A DNA stretch of 38,013 nucleotides. Origin: Candidatus Omnitrophota bacterium (GTDB lineage: Bacteria; Omnitrophota; Gorgyraeia; Gygaellales; Profunditerraquicolaceae). The DNA lies in the NCBI GenBank assembly GCA_028712255.1, contig JAQTQJ010000016.1:1-38013 (forward strand). The letters run 5' to 3'. The notes beneath the pieces were generated by a model that had not been told where the DNA came from, searched no databases, and saw only the letters and a program-made list of their open reading frames with translations. Of this stretch, positions 17,008 through 25,020 are shown in pieces; the stretch's first letter is position 1; every line of letters starts with the position of its first letter. The position numbers and the translations under genes were made by a program.

Positions 17008-17997
17008 CTATGGTTTGTGAATATAATGCAAAGGCTGTTTCTTAAGTATCCCCAGATTATCCCTCACCCAGGCAATTGTTTCTTCAATTCCCTGTTCTAA
17101 CCCAATCTTATCCTCCCAGCCCAGAATATCCTTGGCTTTCGAACTATCAAGTAAATAGGCTGCATCTTTACCCGGGCGATCTTCTATCTCCTCAATATTC
17201 TCCGCAAGAGAAATATTCATCTGCCTTGCGATCATTCCCACTAGGCCGCGGATGGATATTTTAAAAGCAGTAGAAAAATGGAATATCTCCCCTCCGCCGG
17301 AAAGCCGGGCTGCCTTTAATATGCCATCAACAACATCGCGGATATGGATAAAAGAACGCACGGACTGCCCTCCGCCATGAAGTGGTATTTTTTTCCCTGT
17401 AAGAAAATAAAAAATACTTTTAGGAACTATTCTATAAAGCTGTTGCCCGGGGCCATAAACATTGGCGGCGCGGGTGAATACTACCGGGAAATTATATGTC
17501 TTATAAAAACTCATCAAGCTCATATCAGCCGCAGCCCGGGAAACAGCATAGGGAGTGCTGGGATTATACACTATACCCTCTTTAATCAGCCCAACACAAT
17601 TTCCATATACCTCAGGCGTTGAGATATGGACATATTTTTTTAAAAATTCACAGTTACGTAGTTGATCGTGCAACTTTATACAAGCAACTACATTAGTCTG
17701 GAACCAGTGTTCGGGATGCACCCAACTCTCGCCAACCATACTCTGGGCCGCGAAATTAACAACATAGTCGGGCTTAAATCTATTTATGACCTCCATAATT
17801 TTTTCTAAATCATGATTGATATCCAGCTGGTAAAATTTAAATGCATTACTTTTTTGTTTTATATACGGTAAAAATACCCCGCTTGGTTCTTGAGAACGAC
17901 TGATACCTATAGCATCCAGGCCTTCACCTAAGGCAAGATCAACAAAATTTGAACCTGAAAAAGAATTGCTTCCGATTATAATAACCTTCTCATTCAT
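17008..17997 (-). CDS. GDP-mannose/dTDP-glucose 4,6-dehydratase-like SDR
   Basis: A 329-residue extended SDR. GSNSFSG (9-15) binds NAD, STPEVYG (126-132) holds the catalytic threonine and glutamate, and RAANVYGPGQ lies near 176-185. The expected YxxxK is Y150-A-V-S-R154: lysine is replaced by arginine (codon CGG), and the Asp of the RmlB-type TDE triad is proline. Both changes may be traits of a subfamily rather than damage, since the rest is well preserved. The start at ATG 17997 has AAGG 6 nt upstream and overlaps the GmhA-like stop by 8 nt; the ATG at 18012 is less likely. Probable role: 4,6-dehydration or oxidation of a nucleotide-heptose or -hexose. Confidence 0.9.
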   Translation of the reverse strand: MNEKVIIIGSNSFSGSNFVDLALGEGLDAIGISRSQEPSGVFLPYIKQKSNAFKFYQLDINHDLEKIMEVINRFKPDYVVNFAAQSMVGESWVHPEHWFQTNVVACIKLHDQLRNCEFLKKYVHISTPEVYGNCVGLIKEGIVYNPSTPYAVSRAAADMSLMSFYKTYNFPVVFTRAANVYGPGQQLYRIVPKSIFYFLTGKKIPLHGGGQSVRSFIHIRDVVDGILKAARLSGGGEIFHFSTAFKISIRGLVGMIARQMNISLAENIEEIEDRPGKDAAYLLDSSKAKDILGWEDKIGLEQGIEETIAWVRDNLGILKKQPLHYIHKP

Positions 17998-18577
17998 TTT
18001 CAGCCTTAACATTTTTAGTAATCATATCAACTATACAATGACAAATGGCATGATGCACTATTTCTACCGGTCCATATCCTGAAAACGGCACATAGAAATT
18101 AAGTTCCCCGAAGCAGCGCAACGGATTATCCGGTTTAAAACCGGATAATGTGATTATGCGACAATTATTTTTGCCTGCCATTTTTGTTGCGCGGATTATA
18201 TTCTCGGATTTGCCGGAACTACTGATAGCTAATAGTATATCGCCGGAATCAACAAATACTTCAATTGGCCTATCGAATACATGTTTATACCCGCAATCGT
18301 TACTGATGCAAGTAAGTAAGGCATGGTCGTTGAAAGCTACAGCCTTAACCCCGCAGTTTTTCCATAGATCCACCGCTATATGGCTTGAGATAGAAGCGCT
18401 TGCGCCGTTTCCGATTAGCATAATCTTGTTGCCAGACGCCTTTTTATCAATCAACAGGCCGGCTGTCCAGGTTAAACCCTTGTCAAAACCTATATTCCTG
18501 CCTTTATTGTCTGTTACAACAACCTTATCCAGTAATAATTTCAAATTTTTAAAATACCCCTGCGTATTAATCTTCAT
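17990..18577 (-). CDS. gmhA: SIS-domain phosphosugar isomerase, GmhA-like
   Basis: A 195-residue SIS protein. GNGASASISSHIA (56-68) and SSSGKSENIIRA (119-130) are the two phosphosugar-binding loops, and VEIVHHAICHCIVD (171-184) is the GmhA-type helix with metal/catalytic histidines. GmhA converts sedoheptulose-7-phosphate to D-glycero-D-manno-heptose-7-phosphate, the first step of nucleotide-heptose synthesis. It starts in the stop of the HldE-like gene (ATGA, 18577-18574) with GAGG 8 nt upstream. Kinase and nucleotidyltransferase activities are in that gene; no GmhB-type phosphatase is in the window, so it must come from elsewhere or be bypassed. The N-terminal 30 residues are less typical. 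Confidence 0.88.
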   Translation of the reverse strand: MKINTQGYFKNLKLLLDKVVVTDNKGRNIGFDKGLTWTAGLLIDKKASGNKIMLIGNGASASISSHIAVDLWKNCGVKAVAFNDHALLTCISNDCGYKHVFDRPIEVFVDSGDILLAISSSGKSENIIRATKMAGKNNCRIITLSGFKPDNPLRCFGELNFYVPFSGYGPVEIVHHAICHCIVDMITKNVKAENE

Positions 18578-20106
18578 TTTAGCAACCTCGTAATGAATTT
18601 AAGCACATCAACTTTGTTTACCGCTTCCCTATTGCATACTATCTGAGTAGCTAGTGAGCCTGCGACATTACCGATAAAAGAAGCTAGATCCTGGGGCATG
18701 CCCGAGGCAAAACACGGAGCAACAAAAGCAAAAAAAGCATCTCCTGCTCCGATAGGATCAATCACCTTATACGCGAATGCCGGAGTTTCATAAAATCCAT
18801 CTCCTGCTGTATAGCTCATGGAACCGCTTGACCCGCGAGTAGCAATGATATTCTTGCATTTTAGCTGATTATATATTTTCTTCATATGGGCACGCAAATC
18901 ATTAAACCTATCGTGAGTGGCATATCTTAATTCCATCTCGTCAATACACACGCAATCAGCGCTGGGATACTTCGTAACCAGGTTAAAACCTATGTTTGCG
19001 CTGTTGGTCTGCACGTTTATCGCAAGATACTTAGCCTTTGCGCAGATTAATTTTATTATGTTTTTTGTAAGTAAACCATGCCCGAAATCATTGCTGATGA
19101 CAAGGTCGTACTTTCTTATTGTCTTATCCAAACGACTTAATACCTTACTTTCGATCTCTTTCGGTATACAAGAATCATCCATATAACAGATCTCGAATAG
19201 TTTTCTGCCAACGCTTACACTCACAAACCTTCTTTTTATTATCGTCCCCGTATCCGGCCTAGTAATAAAAACAGGCTCAATATTAACGTTGAGCTTGCTT
19301 CTGATAAAACCTTCAAATGAATCTTTTTCCCCCAGGACGGTTAGCAGGTCTACTTTACCACATACAGATGCGGCATTATTAGCGGTCGCTAGAGCGCCTC
19401 CAGCAAAATATTCTTCGGAACAATACTTATTAACTACAAGATGCTCTTTTGAAGACTTACCCATAGGCGCACAGTAATGATACTGGTCGATAATTGCATC
19501 CCCTATTATCAGCACGTTCAAATTACTCAGGTGTTCAATCTTTTTAGAGATAGAATCCAGCGGATACCGCTTTCCCAAGGCTTTAAGGTATTTCACCGTC
19601 CTTTCCGGAAACACATCTATAAAGCTATTGAGTAGCTTCGAAGAACTAAAAGTAATGTCATCGGTTACAAACAACCTTCCTCCAACTGATTTTACCGCAT
19701 CTTCCTCTTCGCGGATCTTTCCGGTAACATCTTTATCTTTGTCGCGGTAATCCGGGCCTTTGGCATAAACATCGGGTTTAAGGATTCTGATTGCCTCGAC
19801 CGCGGTAGGCGAATTTAATAAACTCACGTAGTCAGTGACGGCCAGAGAAGCTAAAACCTCAGCCCGTAAATACTCGTTAAAATAAGGCCGGCCCGGCCCC
19901 CTCCTTACAAACTGATCCTTTGTAAGCGTAACTACAAGAATATCTCCTTCTTTTTTTGCCTGGTTAAAATGGCGGATGTGGCCTAGATGCACGAGATCAA
20001 ATACGCCGTGGCATTGAACAATTTTTTTCCCTTTGCTTTTGAGACCTTCAATTATTCTTGCCAATTTATTTAGCGGCTGAATTTTTTTTAAATCATTCTT
20101 TTCCAT
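18574..20106 (-). CDS. Bifunctional heptose nucleotidyltransferase/kinase, HldE-like with reversed domain order
   Basis: A 510-residue fusion. Residues 25-165 are a cytidylyltransferase-type domain (HGVFDLVHLGH, 33-43, with the HxGH motif at 40-43); residues 195-510 are a PfkB sugar kinase (LIIGDAIID at 199-207, FAGGALATANNA at 234-245, and GAGD at 453-456 in DPIGAGDAFFAF). E. coli HldE has the kinase first, so the order is inverted. Expected reactions: phosphorylate heptose-7-phosphate at C1, then transfer a nucleotide (ADP or CDP) to heptose-1-phosphate. It has a GGGAG site 4 nt before the ATG and overlaps the GmhA-like gene, forming a heptose module. Inverted fusions are known in some bacteria; nucleotide specificity is not readable. 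Confidence 0.9.
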   Translation of the reverse strand: MEKNDLKKIQPLNKLARIIEGLKSKGKKIVQCHGVFDLVHLGHIRHFNQAKKEGDILVVTLTKDQFVRRGPGRPYFNEYLRAEVLASLAVTDYVSLLNSPTAVEAIRILKPDVYAKGPDYRDKDKDVTGKIREEEDAVKSVGGRLFVTDDITFSSSKLLNSFIDVFPERTVKYLKALGKRYPLDSISKKIEHLSNLNVLIIGDAIIDQYHYCAPMGKSSKEHLVVNKYCSEEYFAGGALATANNAASVCGKVDLLTVLGEKDSFEGFIRSKLNVNIEPVFITRPDTGTIIKRRFVSVSVGRKLFEICYMDDSCIPKEIESKVLSRLDKTIRKYDLVISNDFGHGLLTKNIIKLICAKAKYLAINVQTNSANIGFNLVTKYPSADCVCIDEMELRYATHDRFNDLRAHMKKIYNQLKCKNIIATRGSSGSMSYTAGDGFYETPAFAYKVIDPIGAGDAFFAFVAPCFASGMPQDLASFIGNVAGSLATQIVCNREAVNKVDVLKFITRLLK

Positions 20107-20163
20107 AACTCTCCCTTGAATAAATTAAACGGCTTACATTATTAAAAATGCCTGGCTTCAAAG

Positions 20164-20841
20164 CTAAAAGTATAAATACTTGATAAATGCATAAACATAA
20201 CGTGGCCAAACTTTCCTTACATTTATAAGAGAATTCCCACATTCCCTTTTATATTCGTGGCTGGGGATTTCAACTAATCTAAACTTTTTTTTGAGCGTTT
20301 TAATTATCATTTCTTGCTCTATCGTAGTTATGTTTTCTCTAAGCCCTAACCCCCTCACTACCTCGGTTTTTATTGCCCTAAACCCGTTTTGTGAATCAGT
20401 AAGACGGACATTAAACCTGTAATTTATCGCTAATGTAATTATATCGCTTCCTACCATTCTGACGAACTTTGAAAAGTCTCCATGCAGCTCATCGCTACCG
20501 CCTCTCATACGCGAAGCGCTTACGTGGTCGGCTTTTCCCTCTAAAATAGGAGTTATCAAATTGGGTATGTCTCCGGGGTCATGGGAACCATCCGCATCAA
20601 TAAATACGGTAATAGATCCGCTCACCTCATTAAGGGCTAACCGCATAGCAGCCCCCTTGCCCTTCTTGTTATCCAAAATAACTTTTGCACCTAATTCTTC
20701 AGCTATCTCCCTTGTCTTATCGGTAGAATGCCCATCTACGACAATTATTTCATCAACAAAAGGCTTAACCCTTGATATTATTTTACCTATTGTTGATTCC
20801 TCGTTCTTTGCCGGAATGATAACTGTCACTTTATTTTTCAC
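20164..20841 (-). CDS. Family 2 glycosyltransferase, DPM1-like
   Basis: A 225-residue GT2 (GT-A fold) enzyme. PAKNEESTIGK (10-20), VVDGHSTDKT (34-43) and IDADGSHDP (81-89, metal-binding DxD) are typical of dolichyl-phosphate-mannose synthase-like enzymes; TDSQNGFRA (148-156) is the second signature. There is no C-terminal membrane anchor. The start is a GTG with AGGAG 6 nt upstream. Such enzymes often make polyprenyl-phosphate sugars used by GT-C transferases in the periplasm; a GT-C-type protein lies at 23117-24580 in the same operon, which would fit as its partner. That link is inference. Confidence 0.92.
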   Translation of the reverse strand: MKNKVTVIIPAKNEESTIGKIISRVKPFVDEIIVVDGHSTDKTREIAEELGAKVILDNKKGKGAAMRLALNEVSGSITVFIDADGSHDPGDIPNLITPILEGKADHVSASRMRGGSDELHGDFSKFVRMVGSDIITLAINYRFNVRLTDSQNGFRAIKTEVVRGLGLRENITTIEQEMIIKTLKKKFRLVEIPSHEYKRECGNSLINVRKVWPRYVYAFIKYLYF

Positions 20842-20847
20842 AAGCCG

Positions 20848-20852
20848 CTCCT
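20848..20852 (-). promoter_or_regulatory. Ribosome binding site AGGAG for a GTG start
   Basis: AGGAG on the minus strand sits 6 nt before the GTG at 20841. It supports GTG as the true start of the GT2 gene, since no ATG stands at the expected N-terminus. Confidence 0.6.
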
Positions 20853-20876
20853 TTTTACATTTTACTAAGCACTATT

Positions 20877-21734
20877 TTAAGAAAAAAGTATTTGTTCTTC
20901 GTTTGGTACAAACTCGGTAGTATCGGGAAAATCGGATCTAATAATTTTATCCATATTGATACTTATTAATTCCTCTTGCGTAATAAAAAATCGGATGCCG
21001 ACTTTTTCAAAAAATGAAGTTATCAATTTTAATAATAAAAAGGGGGCTGTGATAAACTTCGCCCCATTTATATTTAAAAATCCTTCTAATAGCTTTCGAT
21101 AAGTATAAATCCTGGTACCGACAATGTTTATAGATTCCTTCGCAGGGATACCTTTCTCTACCAGGATCAAGATTTTATTAACTAAAGAAGAAACATGGAT
21201 GGGCTGGAGAGCGCCTTTCTGCTGGCCAAATAAAGGGATAAAATTAAACTTTTTGTAGAAACCCTTGGCAGCTAAAATGTAAGGAGAATCCTTTGAGATC
21301 ACCAGAGGAACGCGAAGTATTAAATAACTTATACCCTTCTTTTTAAGCTCCTCTTCTCCCATTTTTTTTGAGATCGCATAAGCGCCGAGATAATTACAGA
21401 AAAATACGTTCGTTGTACTCAAATAAACCACTGGGATATTTAAATTTTGGGCAATCTTAAATATAAATTCAGCGCTTTTTACGTTATTCTCTAATAAAGA
21501 ATCTGGGTTCCCGCGGATAACCGCTGCCAGATGTACTATCAACGTAATATTATACTTTTTTATGTCAATATCTTCGAGCCTGGCCAAATCAGCGAATATT
21601 AACTCCTCGTTAGAATAATCAATGCCTTCTTTTTTTCTACGGATCAGGGAAACAACTTTTTCTGTTTTTTTCAGTTCTTCTACCAGCGCCTGCCCGATAA
21701 ATCCATTCCTGCCGGTGATTAATATAGTTTTCAT
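20877..21734 (-). CDS. NAD-dependent epimerase/dehydratase (SDR)
   Basis: A 285-residue extended SDR with GRNGFIG (8-14) for NAD binding, HLAAVIRGNP near 68-77, YLSTTNVFF (104-112, S106), and Y119/K123 in YAISKK, so the catalytic triad is intact. The C-terminal substrate half is somewhat short and hydrophobic. Relatives oxidise, reduce or epimerise nucleotide- or polyprenyl-linked sugars. Its ATG directly follows the stop of the radical-SAM gene (TAAATG), so the two are co-translated and may act on the same substrate. Exact reaction unknown. Confidence 0.88.
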   Translation of the reverse strand: MKTILITGRNGFIGQALVEELKKTEKVVSLIRRKKEGIDYSNEELIFADLARLEDIDIKKYNITLIVHLAAVIRGNPDSLLENNVKSAEFIFKIAQNLNIPVVYLSTTNVFFCNYLGAYAISKKMGEEELKKKGISYLILRVPLVISKDSPYILAAKGFYKKFNFIPLFGQQKGALQPIHVSSLVNKILILVEKGIPAKESINIVGTRIYTYRKLLEGFLNINGAKFITAPFLLLKLITSFFEKVGIRFFITQEELISINMDKIIRSDFPDTTEFVPNEEQILFS

Positions 21735-23063
21735 TTAAAAAATCCGGATAAGTTTATTAAAGTGCTTAGCTGCCCACTTTAGCCTGAAATAATACTCTAT
21801 ATAAGACCTGTTAAACATGCCTTCCAGGAACTCTTTTGATAAATTATCGTGTTTCCATACAAGGCGCGAATAGTTAAAATCTTGCCAATCTACCTGAAAA
21901 AGCTTGTCCTTAAAATCATTAAAAACGCTTGTCCCCGGTTGAGGGGTAAATATATGAAATGAGGCAAACATGGAATTCAAATTTTTGGCATAGGCAAGGG
22001 TATTATGAACGCTCTCTTCCGTTTCATTAGGAAACCCGTAAATATAATTTGCTTGAACCACAACGCCTATTTTTTCGAGTAAGGCAACCTTGCCCGCGGC
22101 ATCCTCTTTCTTATAAGAACGCCTGGTATTATTATGCAATAACTGCGCGTTACTGCTTTCGATACCCGTAATCAAATAACTCAGCCCCGCGGAACGCATT
22201 GTCTTTAAATCGTCAAAACTAAATGTATCTAAGCGCGCTTCACAACTCCAGTTTATCTTTAAGCCGCTTATAATTAACGCATTCATAAAAGAAAGAAGTT
22301 CTTTTTTATTCTCTCCAAAATTCGGGTCACGAAACATAAAATATCTTATATTAAAATTCTTTACATAATACTTGATAGTTTCAATAACATACCCGTCATT
22401 AAAATTTCTGACTTTACCATAAAATGCCGCGTAAGGGCAATAATTACAGGTCATGCTACAGCCGCGGGATTTCTGAATGCTTACGCCAAGCTCTTTTGAG
22501 AATGGTCGTAATGCATAGCGCTTATTTAGGATAAACGGTTCCCAATCTAACCTAGGTAATTCATTTAAATTATTCAACTCCTGCGAAAAAATTAATTTCT
22601 CCCGTGGCAAGCCTTTGGAAAGTATTTCCATGATAGCCGAATCCGGCTCTCCGATAATGACAAAATCTGCGTATTCCTGATAAACTTCGGGCATAGCCGT
22701 GGCAAAAGAACCCAAGGCTATAACCTTTAAATTTGGACGGTAAGATTTCAGCTCCTTTATGAAATTAAGCTCGTTGCGATAATCCACCATACTGGTCAAC
22801 GCAATACACAGATCAGTTCCATCAGCAATATCAGCCGCATTTGACGTATAATAGGTACTTACCCGATACAGGCGGGCCTTGAATATCCCGGCTAACTGAG
22901 CAAGTAAAATAGGAGGGGCACTAAAACGAGCCCTTAGCATATAATTTAAAATACCCCCGCGCAGGAAACCTTTTAACTTAAGCCGCCTACCCAAGCCTCC
23001 GCCCATCTCTTTAGCCACATAATCATTTCCTCTGCTTTTTACCTCGACCAGAGCGACTTCCAT
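21735..23063 (-). CDS. B12-binding-type radical SAM protein
   Basis: A 442-residue protein. The N-terminal 140 residues look like a diverged B12-binding Rossmann domain (KVIALGSFATAMPE, then FVIIGEPDSAI at 134-144); the first 45 residues are basic and unlike the other copies. Radical-SAM motif: RGCSMTCNYC with C202, C206 and C209; ITGIESSNAQ is the ESG-like strand, and PQPGTSVF follows the barrel. No DxHxxG motif is visible. The gene ends where the SDR begins and follows the GT-C-type gene by 53 nt. Substrate unknown; chemistry on a lipid-linked or nucleotide sugar is plausible. Confidence 0.88.
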   Translation of the reverse strand: MEVALVEVKSRGNDYVAKEMGGGLGRRLKLKGFLRGGILNYMLRARFSAPPILLAQLAGIFKARLYRVSTYYTSNAADIADGTDLCIALTSMVDYRNELNFIKELKSYRPNLKVIALGSFATAMPEVYQEYADFVIIGEPDSAIMEILSKGLPREKLIFSQELNNLNELPRLDWEPFILNKRYALRPFSKELGVSIQKSRGCSMTCNYCPYAAFYGKVRNFNDGYVIETIKYYVKNFNIRYFMFRDPNFGENKKELLSFMNALIISGLKINWSCEARLDTFSFDDLKTMRSAGLSYLITGIESSNAQLLHNNTRRSYKKEDAAGKVALLEKIGVVVQANYIYGFPNETEESVHNTLAYAKNLNSMFASFHIFTPQPGTSVFNDFKDKLFQVDWQDFNYSRLVWKHDNLSKEFLEGMFNRSYIEYYFRLKWAAKHFNKLIRIF

Positions 23064-23116
23064 CTTGAAATATGCTCTCCTTTTATGCCTTAAGGTTCCG
23101 CATTCCTAAAATACTC

Positions 23117-24580
23117 TTATTTTAAGAATGTCCTCCTTACTACTAGAATCCTATCTCCTTCTGTAGCGTGTTTTTCATATATACTTTCATCAATAACCGT
23201 TGTTAAAAGTAAATTATTTGGAAGCAAGACGAAATCATAACCCTTTAAATACCCGCTCATACTATCCCGATTAAGAGAATTCTCTTCTGTGCATAGAATT
23301 TTTTCGATAGTTTCAACTGATTTTGCCTTATCTCCGAATTCAAGTATAGTAAACATTAAATCCCGTTCCGAAGTTAACACTCTGTAGCTTGGCTGAAGCC
23401 TTCCTTTAAGTAAATTTACAGCGCTCCGAAAGCCGATATAACCTCCGGAGGTAGCTCCGGAGCCGTTAAGCGGATTAATTTCATAATTATTCCTGCAGGT
23501 TTTGCCTGACCTGGCAACTGAAAAAATAACCAAAAAAGCAGCCAATATTGCTACTATTTTTTTCAGTTTAATACTTAGAGACAATAAATTCCCATATTTA
23601 AAAAATCCGGCATATAATGGGACGATAAGTAAATACTCAAGGATATATGTTTGCAGGCAAAAATTAAAACCAGTAACGAAGCTAAAAAGAGGCGCTAGGT
23701 AAGTAGCCAGCAAGCATAATGCAATAAAGCGAAAACTATTAGCTTTTCTCCAGCATTCCATAAAACCAAAAAAAGCCGGAATGAGCAAGATATTTGAAAT
23801 CCGGCTTATTTTTAAATTACCTAAGATCGTACCGATATAGGGCTTAACCGCTTCCACTATCGAATACTTCTGTATGACTATACCCGGGGCAAGAGGATTA
23901 CACAGGGCAACCGCAGACTTTAAACTTGAAAAAACTAGCAGGTTTCCAAATAATAAATTAATTAAAGAAAGAAGATAGGCCGTTAAAGCGAGCACTGCCA
24001 GTTTATTTTTTTCTTTTATCTCTAAAATAGTCATAAATAACAATATCAGCTCTGGACCGGGCCGGAATAAGCTGGCGGTAAAAATGAATAATATACCCTT
24101 GATTTTTTGAAGCTTATGAAAATAATAATACAAACCGAATATCATAAAAGGAAAACTGAATGCGGGATTGTCACAGTTAATAACTACTCCTGCCCACGTA
24201 ATATTCAAAATAAACCCAAAAAGCGGGAAAATCCAATGTCCTTTTAAATTATAGGTCCATTTGCATATTAAGGCCAGCGCCAGGGCATTGAGAGCTATAG
24301 AAACAAAAGTTAAAACATAGAAATTCCCGAACAACCTATAAAATATCCCGAATACTATTGTAGAAAATATTTTAGGAGCAGTTCCTAAAATTGAGGTTGT
24401 GATAGGATAGAGATTACGATTAATCAAGATGACAAACTGAGATGCGGAAGAAATAGAATCCCCATCCCACCCGAAACCACGGAAGAAAAGAAAGATTAAA
24501 TATCCGGTTACTGAAAATATAAACGCGGTCCAAAATACCTTTTTTTCTATTCTGTCTTTACCGAGCTCCGTATGCGCCAT
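23117..24580 (-). CDS. Polytopic membrane protein, probable GT-C glycosyltransferase
   Basis: A 487-residue protein with about 10-11 hydrophobic spans followed by a soluble C-terminal domain (about 365-487). After the first span comes FGWDGDSISS (36-45), with acidic D39 and D41 in the first outer loop, the place of the catalytic aspartate in GT-C enzymes that use polyprenyl-phosphate sugars. Size and topology fit this class. Overall sequence is not a clear match to a named family, so the call rests on topology and the acidic loop motif. It begins immediately after the VOC gene stop (TAGATG). The GT2 at 20164-20841 could supply its polyprenyl-phosphate donor. Confidence 0.75.
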   Translation of the reverse strand: MAHTELGKDRIEKKVFWTAFIFSVTGYLIFLFFRGFGWDGDSISSASQFVILINRNLYPITTSILGTAPKIFSTIVFGIFYRLFGNFYVLTFVSIALNALALALICKWTYNLKGHWIFPLFGFILNITWAGVVINCDNPAFSFPFMIFGLYYYFHKLQKIKGILFIFTASLFRPGPELILLFMTILEIKEKNKLAVLALTAYLLSLINLLFGNLLVFSSLKSAVALCNPLAPGIVIQKYSIVEAVKPYIGTILGNLKISRISNILLIPAFFGFMECWRKANSFRFIALCLLATYLAPLFSFVTGFNFCLQTYILEYLLIVPLYAGFFKYGNLLSLSIKLKKIVAILAAFLVIFSVARSGKTCRNNYEINPLNGSGATSGGYIGFRSAVNLLKGRLQPSYRVLTSERDLMFTILEFGDKAKSVETIEKILCTEENSLNRDSMSGYLKGYDFVLLPNNLLLTTVIDESIYEKHATEGDRILVVRRTFLK

Positions 24581-25018
24581 CTACGACTCCGCCCTCAATT
24601 CCTCAACTAATTCAATAAAATTTCCTTCGGGATCCTGGCAAAATATAACTTTAGTTTTTCCGTCGGGGGACATCTGTGGCGCCGAATTGAACTTAATCCC
24701 GATTTTCCTTAGCCTCGCATATTCATAATCAGCATCAGCTATGGTAAAAGCGAGATGTGAATACCCCCGGCCATAGATACTCCTTTTATCGCTCCCCCCA
24801 GGATGAGATTCAAAATAAAGTAACTCTATGAGAGCCCCCCCACCTGTTGACATTTTAATAGTCTTGACCTTAACTCCTTTAAGTGCAATTAGATTATCAA
24901 TAAACTCACCTCTTTCATTCCTTTCGTTTATGATCTTTAAGCCTAAAACATTTTTATAAAAATGAAACATTGTGTCTAAATTACTCACTACGATTCCGAC
25001 ATGCCTGATTACCTTCAT
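24581..25018 (-). CDS. VOC superfamily (glyoxalase/epimerase-like) protein
   Basis: A 145-residue vicinal-oxygen-chelate protein with paired beta-alpha-beta-beta-beta modules. H6, E65, H88 and E136 sit at the four positions of the classic metal site of glyoxalase I and methylmalonyl-CoA epimerase (RHVGIVV, ALIELLYF, SHLAFTI, NFIELVE), so an active metal site is expected. The family does isomerisation, epimerisation or ring opening through a metal-bound enolate. It follows the aminotransferase by 2 nt, within the NeuB/NeuA set; an epimerase acting on a keto-sugar intermediate is an attractive but unproven role. Confidence 0.9.
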   Translation of the reverse strand: MKVIRHVGIVVSNLDTMFHFYKNVLGLKIINERNERGEFIDNLIALKGVKVKTIKMSTGGGALIELLYFESHPGGSDKRSIYGRGYSHLAFTIADADYEYARLRKIGIKFNSAPQMSPDGKTKVIFCQDPEGNFIELVEELRAES

Positions 25019-25020
25019 AT

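Noticed and set aside
20107-20163. Terminator between GT2 and HldE-like genes
   Set aside because: The 57-nt gap has A/T runs but no stable GC-rich stem before a T-run.
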